This document shows positions 15,292-21,864 of a DNA stretch of 64,000 nucleotides, in pieces. Source of the stretch: Aquabacterium sp. CECT 9606 (GTDB taxonomy: Bacteria; Pseudomonadota; Gammaproteobacteria; Burkholderiales; Burkholderiaceae_C); NCBI RefSeq assembly GCF_918741295.1, contig NZ_CAKKNB010000003.1, positions 310,001 through 374,000 on the forward strand, given 5' to 3'. The notes under the pieces are model-generated. The model saw only the letters and a program-made list of their open reading frames with translations, searched no databases and was not told where the DNA came from. Position numbers and translations under genes: made by a program. Every line of letters starts with the position of its first letter. Position 1 is the stretch's first letter.

Positions 15292-16424
15292 CCATTGAAC
15301 TCCAAACCGGCTTGCCTGGGGCCTGTAAGACCCTGTACACCCTTGATCGTGTCGAGGCATTGCGCAAGAAAACTGGGCGGCCAGTGTTCTTTCACGGCAT
15401 AGCGATCTTTCCCGAGAAGCTGCCCGACTGGCAAAAGCTCGATGATCCAAAGGATTGGCACAAGTGCCCGCCTGAATCTATCGTGATCATTGATGAGGCG
15501 CAACAGTTGTTCAGGCCGCGCCCCAACGGCTCACAAGTGCCTGAGTACGAAAGCAAGCTTGAAACTCACCGGCACGGTGGCATTGACCTCATCTTGCTAA
15601 CTCAACGCCCGCGCCTTGTGTCCGTCAACGTGCGTGAGCTGGTCGGTCGGCACTTGCATGCACATCGCACCTTCGGCATGCAGCGCTCCATGATCTACCA
15701 ATGGTCAGAGTGCAAGATGAACACTCAGAGTCGCCAGGATGCCGATTCAAAGACCATGTATCGCTTCAACAAAGAAGTGTTCACTTGGTACAAATCATCC
15801 GAAGCGCACACGATGAAGGCCTCAATCCCTCCTAAGGTGTGGATGCTGCTTGGTCTGCTGGTGATGATTCCTGCGCTCGTTGGCTATGTGTGGTGGCACC
15901 TCCAAAAGAAATCTGAAGGCATTGAGCCTTCCACCATGGTCGATAAGGTCTCAAGCGTGGGGCAGGGCACTCAACAAAATCAGCAGGTAGGCGAAGCCCG
16001 CAAGGTTCTGACGACTGTGGAATACGTGGCCCAGTTTCAGCCTCGCGTCAACGGTTTGGCCTATACCGCGCCCGTTTACGATGAGGTCACAAAGCCCGTG
16101 AGGGCGCCTTACCCTGCGGCCTGTGTGCAAGGCAAAAGCCGCTGCCAGTGCTACACCCAACAGGGCACGAAATTGGAGACCGACAAGGCTTTGTGCGAGG
16201 GCATCGTGGCCGGTGGCTTCTTCATGGCCTGGGATGAAAAACGCGGTGAGCGCATAGAGGTCAACAAACCGCCCGCGTTGGCACCTGTTGCCACGCGTGA
16301 GCCGTCGTCAGGCTTGATCAACGCTACACCCGGTTGGACCCCATCCAGCGCCCGCCCATTGGCCGAACAGATCGCGGACGGTCAAAACCTTCGGCATGGT
16401 AAAAACAACCGTATACCGGGTTGA
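15288..16424 (+). CDS. zot: Zot-like assembly ATPase (pI)
   Basis: 378 residues. Cytoplasmic zonular-occludens-toxin-type domain with a Walker A variant GLPGACKT (residues 8-15; Cys at the place of the usual last Gly) and Walker B ESIVIIDEAQQLF, followed by DLILLTQRPRLV. A membrane span at about residues 183-201 leads to a periplasmic domain ending in a cysteine-rich part (CVQGKSRCQCYTQ). It drives extrusion of the filament through the inner membrane. A single base change (GGT to TGT) would explain the Cys. Confidence 0.93.
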   Translation: MTIELQTGLPGACKTLYTLDRVEALRKKTGRPVFFHGIAIFPEKLPDWQKLDDPKDWHKCPPESIVIIDEAQQLFRPRPNGSQVPEYESKLETHRHGGIDLILLTQRPRLVSVNVRELVGRHLHAHRTFGMQRSMIYQWSECKMNTQSRQDADSKTMYRFNKEVFTWYKSSEAHTMKASIPPKVWMLLGLLVMIPALVGYVWWHLQKKSEGIEPSTMVDKVSSVGQGTQQNQQVGEARKVLTTVEYVAQFQPRVNGLAYTAPVYDEVTKPVRAPYPAACVQGKSRCQCYTQQGTKLETDKALCEGIVAGGFFMAWDEKRGERIEVNKPPALAPVATREPSSGLINATPGWTPSSARPLAEQIADGQNLRHGKNNRIPG

Positions 16425-16426
16425 AT

Positions 16427-16666
16427 ATGAAGTTCATTGTTGCTTTGTTGGTGCTCCTGATCGTTGTTCTTTTGGGCTTTGTCTATTATCAGGATCAGCA
16501 GTGGGAAGCCTTCAAGCGTGCTCATGAGTGCAAGGTCGTTGCGCGTGTCAGCGGTGATGTTGTCAACACCACGGGCTTCGTCGGTGGCCGGGTTGTGGTC
16601 GGTATTGGCTCAACACCAGACAAGACTGGCTGGCTCTGTTCTGATGGGGTGGTTTACTACCGTTGA
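16427..16666 (+). CDS. small membrane-anchored phage protein after zot
   Basis: 79 residues from ATG 16427. An N-terminal span (FIVALLVLLIVVLLGFVYY) is followed by a small periplasmic part with two cysteines (HECKVVARVSGD and GWLCSDGVVYYR). It starts right at the zot stop. Similar small proteins follow zot in related betaproteobacterial filamentous phages; function unknown. Confidence 0.75.
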   Translation: MKFIVALLVLLIVVLLGFVYYQDQQWEAFKRAHECKVVARVSGDVVNTTGFVGGRVVVGIGSTPDKTGWLCSDGVVYYR

Positions 16667-16711
16667 TTCTGCCTGGTGTATTAACGCGATGCGTTATGTC
16701 CTGCAGTGGAT

Positions 16712-16993
16712 TTAGAAGCCGGCCAGATCCATGTTTTCGAGGTTGGCCAGGGCAAATGCAAGCTGGAACATGGTCTGAAACTCAGGCGCTCTGCGGGGCG
16801 CCTTTTTCATGCGTGGACGGTACAGCACCCGGATCTTCAATGCGGCCGCACGGATGATCCTGCGGGCCGCTCTGGCTGCGCGTCCGGCCCTGGTGGTGGG
16901 CCTTGCCTGCTTGAGCATGCGCAAGCGGCCAAAGGGTAGTGGCAACTGAAGTGCAAATGCTTCGGCAAACTTCCTGAGGTTCTTGGCAATCAT
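16712..16993 (-). CDS. basic hypothetical protein on the minus strand of the phage
   Basis: 93 residues, strongly basic with arginine clusters (GRAARAARRIIRAAALKIRV). AAGGAA lies 6 bp upstream of the ATG at 16993, which supports it over overlapping plus-strand frames. Composition would suit nucleic-acid binding. No family recognised, and it may still be a chance frame. Confidence 0.45.
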   Translation of the reverse strand: MIAKNLRKFAEAFALQLPLPFGRLRMLKQARPTTRAGRAARAARRIIRAAALKIRVLYRPRMKKAPRRAPEFQTMFQLAFALANLENMDLAGF

Positions 16994-17078
16994 GGCAGTT
17001 CCTTAAATTTCAACCCGCGCAGATTGCTTCCTCGTTCCCCCAGCGGGGGCGGAGGGGGAGATGGCGCCAGGACGTAAG

Positions 17079-17195
17079 AAACCGGGTCGGCTTTGCAGCT
17101 AGACCCGGAAATAAAACAACCCTCTTGACGCCCCTCACAAAGTGCGGGGATCAAGAGGGTTGTTTCCGGGTCGTGCATGCAAAGCCGACACGGTT
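17079..17195. repeat. 117-bp imperfect inverted repeat, candidate phage packaging signal/replication origin
   Basis: Three nested arms pair: 17079-17097 with 17177-17195 (18 of 19), 17102-17109 with 17165-17172 (8 of 8), 17115-17128 with 17151-17164 (14 of 14), and the tip adds CCCC-T-CAC-AAA-GTG-C-GGGG (17131-17149). As single-stranded DNA it would form one long hairpin. It lies in the intergenic region downstream of zot, where filamentous phages keep origin and packaging hairpins. A shorter hairpin CCCCC-AGC-GGGGG (17037-17049) lies just before it. Confidence 0.8.
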
Positions 17196-17203
17196 TCGAG
17201 ATG

Positions 17204-17635
17204 CTAGGTCAGCCCAATAGCGCGGGGCGTGACACAAAGCGAAGCGACTGGCGCGACTTGAGCGGGCTGACCGGGTTTGACGCGTGGCGGTGGCATGCCT
17301 GTATTCAGCGGGTCGTTTGCCGCGCCAAACTGGCCGATGCGCTGCAGTTGGTCGATCACTCCATGCAGGCGTTTGATTTCAAGGCGCTGTGCAACCGTCA
17401 GGTTGTAGTGCATGTCACTGAGGTCCAGCACCTCGGCGTTGGTCTCTGACATTCCCCAGCGGGTGATCCAGAACAATGACAGTAGGACTGGGCGTGGCGC
17501 TCCCTTTATTCGCCACGTCTTGATCGTCCTTGTTGTGACACCCAGCGCCTTGGCTATGGCTTGGTCGCTGGGGCTCCCTATGTCCTCAAGCAATGCTTGA
17601 AAGGACGGCGTACTCTTTGGTAGTCGATTCAGCAT
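17204..17635 (-). CDS. phage HTH regulator, second minus-strand gene
   Basis: 143 residues. An HTH at about residues 25-48 (SDQAIAKALGVTTRTIKTWR, then IKGAPRPV), followed by a helical region (MHYNLTVAQRLEIKRLHGV). The layout resembles regulators with an N-terminal HTH found at filamentous-phage ends. In the circular phage it would lie directly downstream of, and overlap by 50 bp, the extended repressor gene (10595 to attP to 17586), forming a two-gene operon; in the integrated state it is cut off from that promoter. Confidence 0.8.
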   Translation of the reverse strand: MLNRLPKSTPSFQALLEDIGSPSDQAIAKALGVTTRTIKTWRIKGAPRPVLLSLFWITRWGMSETNAEVLDLSDMHYNLTVAQRLEIKRLHGVIDQLQRIGQFGAANDPLNTGMPPPRVKPGQPAQVAPVASLCVTPRAIGLT

Positions 17636-17739
17636 GGATAGGAAATCGGCGCTGTGCTTGTTTGCTTGAGTCTGAAAGGCGCTTCCATAGGGAGATCAAA
17701 GCCTTCTTGGCTCGCTTCCACAAGTTGACATAATATACA
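17586..17739 (-). pseudogene. detached 3' part of the phage repressor gene
   Basis: On the minus strand from the attR core: V-Y-Y-V-N-L-W-K-R-A-K-K... to a stop at 17586. The VYYVN text and frame are the same as at the end of the HTH gene at attL. Joining both cores, as in the circular phage, gives an uninterrupted frame of 169 residues, adding LWKRAKKALISLWKRL and about 29 more residues. In the chromosome this part has no promoter or start of its own. Confidence 0.8.
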
Positions 17740-17750
17740 TCGTGGAAAGT
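17723..17750 (+). other. right attachment site (attR), dif-like
   Basis: AGTTGACATAA (17723-17733), central TATACA (17734-17739), TCGTGGAAAGT (17740-17750). The central region and the adjacent CATAA match attL; the outer arm differs. The recreated host site would be AGTTTACATAA-TATACA-TCGTGGAAAGT. The 228 bp from here to the next gene hold no gene, only a small palindrome (GCAGTG-CCGA-CACTGC, 17886-17901). Confidence 0.78.
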
Positions 17751-17978
17751 TAATTGCATTGCTGCATGGTTGAAGGGATTGGCCATGGCGTTCCTCGCTC
17801 CGACCTTTCCAAAGCGCTGGGTCGCGGGCTTAACACGTCTCGCCTAGGCCAACCGCCCCCGTTGGGGTGATTGCTTGGGTCTCTTGCAGTGCCGACACTG
17901 CTAGCGCTTACCTAATCGACCAAGCAGTCTGCAGCGTCTTCAGGCGGCGCCCAATATCCAAACGACACATCAGGGAAC

Positions 17979-18323
17979 ATGAACTACGTCAAGATCGCCA
18001 CAGCGCTTAGCGCACTGACCCTTTGCTCTTGCGCCTCAATTGTGGCCACAACCCAAGGCCCTTCGAAGAATGGCAGTCTCGTCTTCGCCGGCACCAGGCT
18101 CAATGCCAGTTTGATTGGAAAGAAGTCCTGCGAAAAGCCCTCCCCAGACAACCACGGTTGCGCATACGACAATACGCTGGCGCCATTCAGTCTCCTTGAT
18201 TTCATCCCCAGCCTGGCCATGGACACTTTACTGCTTCCGTTCACAGCGCTGCATGCGGTTCTTCATCCGGTACATTCTTCGACCAGTCAAGAGCCCAGCC
18301 GCGAATCGGCCAGTGACAAATAA
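17979..18323 (+). CDS. YceK/YidQ-type lipoprotein
   Basis: 114 residues with a lipoprotein-type signal (ALSALTLCSC, lipidated Cys at residue 18 likely). The SLVFAGTRLNASLIG and FIPSLAMDTLLLPFTALHAV segments resemble YceK/YidQ (DUF1375) lipoproteins, which have a (Y/F)xGxRxD..DLPxSxxxDTLLLP pattern. AGGGA precedes the ATG. Function of the family is not established. Confidence 0.75.
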   Translation: MNYVKIATALSALTLCSCASIVATTQGPSKNGSLVFAGTRLNASLIGKKSCEKPSPDNHGCAYDNTLAPFSLLDFIPSLAMDTLLLPFTALHAVLHPVHSSTSQEPSRESASDK

Positions 18324-18334
18324 GCAGGGCGCGG

Positions 18335-18838
18335 ATGCAAAAAACTCTGCTTATCGGCGCGGTACTGCTCACGACGTGTGCTGTGGCCGGCGCAGAATCG
18401 CTGTGCCAGCCGAGAGAGGAAATTGTCTTTTCGTGCAGCACATCCAGGACAAAAGTGATATCTGTGTGCTCCGCGCTGAGACCGGCCGGCGCTGCACGAC
18501 CCTACATAGCCTATCGGTTCGGCACGGGCCAAAACGTTGAACTGGATATCACGGTCAAAGAACCTGGCAAGCGCAGCAGCGCGGCCTTGTTTCATTACTT
18601 TCGTCCCGGAGTTGACCGGACATCGTTGTCCTTTAAGCGACAGAGCACCACGTACACGGTCTTTTCAGAAGTTGACGAGGCGTTGATGCCCACCCACAAG
18701 GCCGGTGTTACGGCCTCTGTTCTGGGAAGACGTCCTGTTAACGTGCCCTGCATTGGCAACCCCACAGAGAACTGGTTCAAGCTGGACGGTCAGGTCGCTT
18801 GTGAAGACGAGGATTGGAACTCTTGCCAGGAACCCTAA
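18335..18838 (+). CDS. secreted protein of unknown function
   Basis: 167 residues with a signal peptide (MQKTLLIGAVLLTTCAVAGA, cleavage before ESLCQ). The mature part has eight cysteines, likely disulfide-bonded, and reads as a small beta-rich domain (EEIVFSCSTSRTKVISVCS). It follows the lipoprotein by 11 bp and is probably co-transcribed. No family recognised. Confidence 0.7.
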   Translation: MQKTLLIGAVLLTTCAVAGAESLCQPREEIVFSCSTSRTKVISVCSALRPAGAARPYIAYRFGTGQNVELDITVKEPGKRSSAALFHYFRPGVDRTSLSFKRQSTTYTVFSEVDEALMPTHKAGVTASVLGRRPVNVPCIGNPTENWFKLDGQVACEDEDWNSCQEP

Positions 18839-18888
18839 CCGGCGCCTAAGCGCCGCTCAACCCATTGCCGCTCAGCTATCATCGCCCC

Positions 18889-19233
18889 ATGCACCGGCTG
18901 CTTGTCCTCATCATGATCGTGTTGCTTCCCTTGCGAGGCTGGGCTGGCGATCTCATGAGTTTTCAGATGGCCGCAAGCAGCGCCGTTGCCCATGTCGCAG
19001 ATGCCATGCCAACAGCATGCCCGATGCACGCGCAGGCCGACCAAGCTCAGACAAACCAGACGCAGCCCGACATGAAAAACTGCGCCTCCTGTGGCTTGTG
19101 CATTCCTTTCGCCGATCTGGCTTTCAGCCGATTTGATGTGGTCACGGCTGCCAAAGATACCCAGCCCTTGTTTGGCGCCGCCAACTTCGCAAGTGCCCTG
19201 GTGGCCCCCACCGCCAAGCCGCCCATTTTTTGA
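18889..19233 (+). CDS. exported cysteine/histidine-containing protein (DUF2946/CopL-like)
   Basis: 114 residues from ATG 18889: signal peptide (MHRLLVLIMIVLLPLRGWAG), then a Met/His/Cys-containing segment (AMPTACPMHAQ) and MKNCASCGLCIPFADL. Such short exported proteins with CxxC and HxxC-like elements sit beside copper/mercury genes. A metal-binding or sensing role is inferred from composition and from the HMA and MerT-like genes downstream. Confidence 0.6.
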   Translation: MHRLLVLIMIVLLPLRGWAGDLMSFQMAASSAVAHVADAMPTACPMHAQADQAQTNQTQPDMKNCASCGLCIPFADLAFSRFDVVTAAKDTQPLFGAANFASALVAPTAKPPIF

Positions 19234-19312
19234 TCTCCAAGCCCAAAGTGCGTCCGCAGTTTCTGCGGTGACATGAACCGTGGCTCATCCCAGAGCCACC
19301 GCTGGAGATGCA

Positions 19313-19345
19313 ATGAATCAACAACCATTCAAGGCCAGGCCATGA
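19313..19345 (+). CDS. 10-residue upstream leader ORF
   Basis: MNQQPFKARP followed by TGA, which overlaps the ATG of the next gene (ATGA at 19342-19345). A GGAG ribosome site precedes it. It probably couples translation into the membrane-protein gene. No ribosome site precedes the ATG at 19342 itself. Confidence 0.45.
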   Translation: MNQQPFKARP

Positions 19346-19980
19346 GGTGGCTGTTTGCCCTTGCGGCAGGGATCGCCGTCAGCAGCGCGGCGCAGTCGGC
19401 GCCCATGGGCTTCAAGGACAGCGCGATGGCCATGGGCGATTTCAGCCCCAACTGGCGGGAGTCCTGGGTCAACTACGCTCTGACAGCGCGCGATGCGGTG
19501 GGGGCCGGTGGCTTGTACATGCGCTCTGATGACAAGTCGAAGACGCGCACGCTCGCCGAAGTCAACTACACCCGCCTGGTGACACGTTGGAATCTGCCTC
19601 ATGCCCAGGCGAACGTCTGGTTTTTCGCCGGTGCCGGCGCCATCCAGGGCAATGACTTCTCGGGTTCCAAACTGGCCTGGGCGCCCGGCCTGCAAGTGGA
19701 CTACGAGACCACCCGCGTCTACGTGGCCGCGACGGGCCGCCTGTACCGCGCAAGCGGCTTGAACCACGACTTTGCCTCGGTCCGCGCGGGCTTCTCGTTC
19801 TACGAGGTGGACTACGACGAGATCCAACCCTGGTTCATCGTCGAGGCCCGCCGGATGAGGGGCCTGTCAGACAAAACAGAGGTCACGCCCATGCTGCGCC
19901 TCATCCACAACCGCTATTTCGTCGAGCTGGGAGTCAACAACTCCAAACAAGCTCGGGCGAATTTCATGTACATCTTTTGA
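19342..19980 (+). CDS. exported beta-barrel-like protein of a metal-handling operon
   Basis: 212 residues with a signal peptide (MRWLFALAAGIAVSSAAQSA). The mature part shows alternating hydrophobic/aromatic strands (NVWFFAGAGAIQG; TRVYVAATGRLYRA; RYFVELGVNN) and ends in aromatic F (ANFMYIF), the typical C-terminus of outer-membrane barrels. It lies 12 bp before the HMA protein gene. A role in metal efflux or uptake across the outer membrane is inferred. Confidence 0.65.
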   Translation: MRWLFALAAGIAVSSAAQSAPMGFKDSAMAMGDFSPNWRESWVNYALTARDAVGAGGLYMRSDDKSKTRTLAEVNYTRLVTRWNLPHAQANVWFFAGAGAIQGNDFSGSKLAWAPGLQVDYETTRVYVAATGRLYRASGLNHDFASVRAGFSFYEVDYDEIQPWFIVEARRMRGLSDKTEVTPMLRLIHNRYFVELGVNNSKQARANFMYIF

Positions 19981-19992
19981 AGGAACAAAACC

Positions 19993-20331
19993 ATGACACA
20001 CCCATCACGCATTCTGGTCACCGTGGCATTGATCGCCGGCTTCACTGCCCCAGCCTGGGCCACCACCAGCATCAAGGCCACGGTCAATGGCATGGTCTGC
20101 GCGTTCTGCGCGCAAGGCATTGAAAAGCGCTTGTCCAAGTTGCCCGCCACGCAGGCGGTCTATGTTGACCTGAAGCAAAAAGTGGTGGCCGTGGAAGCCA
20201 AGGCCGGCCAAACCCTGGACGGCAAAACGATCACGGCTGAGATCAAGGACGCCGGGTACGACGTGATCAGCCTGGAGACGGTTGAAAAGTCAGTCGCCGA
20301 GATCAAGGCCGACATGAAGGCCCCCAAGTGA
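19993..20331 (+). CDS. periplasmic heavy-metal-associated (HMA, MerP-like) protein
   Basis: 112 residues: signal peptide (ILVTVALIAGFTAPAWA), HMA domain with GMVCAFCAQGIEKRL (metal-binding CxxC) and the usual beta-alpha-beta-beta-alpha-beta pattern, ending with a helical tail (SVAEIKADMKAPK). It would carry a soft metal such as Cu(I) or Hg(II) in the periplasm. The stop overlaps the next start (GTGA). Confidence 0.88.
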   Translation: MTHPSRILVTVALIAGFTAPAWATTSIKATVNGMVCAFCAQGIEKRLSKLPATQAVYVDLKQKVVAVEAKAGQTLDGKTITAEIKDAGYDVISLETVEKSVAEIKADMKAPK

Positions 20332-20729
20332 GTGCCGACGGCATCATCGAGTCCAGGGCCAGCCTGTGGACTTCCGTGCTCAGCTTGTTCGCCAGCTCCA
20401 GCACCTTGGTGTGCTGCGCCCTGCCCGCCCTGCTGGTGGCGCTGGGCGCGGGTGCGGCGCTTTCATCGCTGGTCTCGGTTTTCCCGCAGGTGGTGTGGCT
20501 GAGTGAGCACAAGGCTGGCCTGTTTGTGTTCGCAGCGGTGGCCATGGTGGGTAGCGGCTTGCTTCAATGGCGAAACAAATCCGCGCCCTGCCCGGCCGAC
20601 CCTGCATTGCGAATGGCCTGCTTGAAGACACGCAAGACCTCATGGCGCCTGTATCTGTTCAGCCTGGCCGTCTATTTGGTTGGCGGCTGGTTTGCCTTTG
20701 TGCAGCCATGGCTGATGAGGGCTGATTAA
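20328..20729 (+). CDS. MerT-like metal transport membrane protein
   Basis: 133 residues from GTG 20328. Three helices: the first has the vicinal cysteines of MerT-type transporters (STLVCCALPALLVALGAG), the second follows WLSEHKAGLFVFAAVAMVG, the third is LYLFSLAVYLVGGWFAFV. A loop between helices 2 and 3 has two more cysteines (APCPAD, MACLK). It is translationally coupled to the HMA protein, as MerT is to MerP. No merR, merA or merC is nearby, so the metal is uncertain. Confidence 0.82.
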   Translation: MSADGIIESRASLWTSVLSLFASSSTLVCCALPALLVALGAGAALSSLVSVFPQVVWLSEHKAGLFVFAAVAMVGSGLLQWRNKSAPCPADPALRMACLKTRKTSWRLYLFSLAVYLVGGWFAFVQPWLMRAD

Positions 20730-21748
20730 GCGGCAACCCTGCCACCGCTGCGCCGGTACACCCCCGGTGAGCAGCCCGTCCAGCGCTTGAACGCACGGTA
20801 AAAGGTGGTTGGGTCTTCAAAGCCGATCTGCACGCCGATCTCTTCGGGCGGCCAATGCGTCTGCATCAGCAAGCGGATGGCGACGTCGCGCCGCAGCTCG
20901 TCCTTGAGCAACTGAAAACTCGTGCCTTCTTGCTCAAGCCGCCGCGCCAAGGTCCGTGTGGACATCAACAGGCTTTTGGCCACATCTTCAATTCGGGTCA
21001 ACTCACGCAACGTGCTTTCAAGCTGCTCGCGCACACGGTGGCTCACGAATCGCTCGGCAAAAGAAACGAACATCCAGTCGGCGGGCGCACGCAGCAGGAA
21101 GTCGCCAATGGCATCGGCACGCTGTCTCACGGGCCCTTGCAGCAACTGCCGGTCGAAGTGGATGGCCGTCACCGCCTGGTTGAAGCTGGCCTGGCCGGGG
21201 TAAAGGTAAACATAGTCAGAGGCGTAAGCAGGCGGCTTGTAGGCCAGGTCAACACGCGTGATCGGGATCTTGCGGCCTGCCAGCCACGAAGCCATGCCAT
21301 GCACGAGTTTGAGCATCACCTCTTGCGCGAACCGATGCTGGCGCACGGCTTCGGTCTGCGGGCGAAGGATGACGCTGACCTGCTCTGGCGACGACACGAG
21401 CTCAAAGTGAAGGTCGTCCAGGACCAATTGAAAAAACTGGGTGAACCGGTGCAAGGCGGTGATCAGGCTGGAGGCCTGCACCACGCTCAGGGCCAGGAAC
21501 TTGAGCGTGCCTGGCTTCAGTGGGCGCGAGAACATGCCCGGGCTTTCATCGCCAGTGTGGGTGGCAACCAGGCGGTAAAGCGCAGCGAATTGGTCCGTGG
21601 TCACACGCGCTTGGGGTGACGCCAGCAACTCAGTTGGAATGCCCGTTTGCTGAAGGATCGACAAGCGGATGGCGCTGGACAAGGCGGGCCCGTCGAGCAA
21701 CTGTTGAGCAAAGTCGATGGGAACTGTGGTGGCAGACGGGTGACTCAT
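20726..21748 (-). CDS. AraC-family transcriptional regulator
   Basis: 340 residues from ATG 21748. An N-terminal ligand domain of the arabinose-binding-like type found in AraC relatives such as OruR/ArgR-type regulators, then a C-terminal double HTH (DVAKSLLMSTRTLARRLEQE; EEIGVQIGFEDPTTFYRAFK followed by RWTG). It is divergent from the acyl-CoA dehydrogenase operon at 21865, which it probably controls. Its stop overlaps the MerT-like gene end by 4 bp. Confidence 0.9.
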   Translation of the reverse strand: MSHPSATTVPIDFAQQLLDGPALSSAIRLSILQQTGIPTELLASPQARVTTDQFAALYRLVATHTGDESPGMFSRPLKPGTLKFLALSVVQASSLITALHRFTQFFQLVLDDLHFELVSSPEQVSVILRPQTEAVRQHRFAQEVMLKLVHGMASWLAGRKIPITRVDLAYKPPAYASDYVYLYPGQASFNQAVTAIHFDRQLLQGPVRQRADAIGDFLLRAPADWMFVSFAERFVSHRVREQLESTLRELTRIEDVAKSLLMSTRTLARRLEQEGTSFQLLKDELRRDVAIRLLMQTHWPPEEIGVQIGFEDPTTFYRAFKRWTGCSPGVYRRSGGRVAA

Positions 21749-21864
21749 TTTTGGCTGATTATGCAAGTAAATCGGCGGGTGCGGCAAGCGCTTGCAGGGT
21801 TCTCATTCCTACAATCGCCATCACCCAAAGCAACCAAATTGGCTTGATCGGCCAGTGAGATTTC

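Larger units (their letters stand above)
10223..17750 (+). mobile_element. integrated filamentous (Inovirus-type) prophage at a dif-like site, 7.5 kb
   Basis: Bounded by two 28-bp dif-like sites whose central parts (ACATAATATACA) are identical and exactly 7,500 bp apart. The plus strand carries, in the Inovirus order, rep, ssDNA-binding protein, small membrane/coat proteins, pVIII, terminator, pIII, pVI and zot (pI), nearly all overlapping or touching; two HTH regulators lie on the minus strand at the ends. There is no integrase or transposase, consistent with host XerC/XerD-mediated integration, and no pIV secretin, so export probably uses a host secretin. Base use is less GC-rich than the flanking genes. 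It appears intact. Confidence 0.92.

Noticed and set aside
16706-16939. Plus-strand frames after zot (16663-16857, 16706-16939)
   Set aside because: No ribosome site and no protein-like pattern; the minus-strand frame with AAGGAA is preferred.
17037-17049. CCCCC-AGC-GGGGG hairpin as a terminator
   Set aside because: No T-tract on either strand; more likely part of the phage intergenic folded region.
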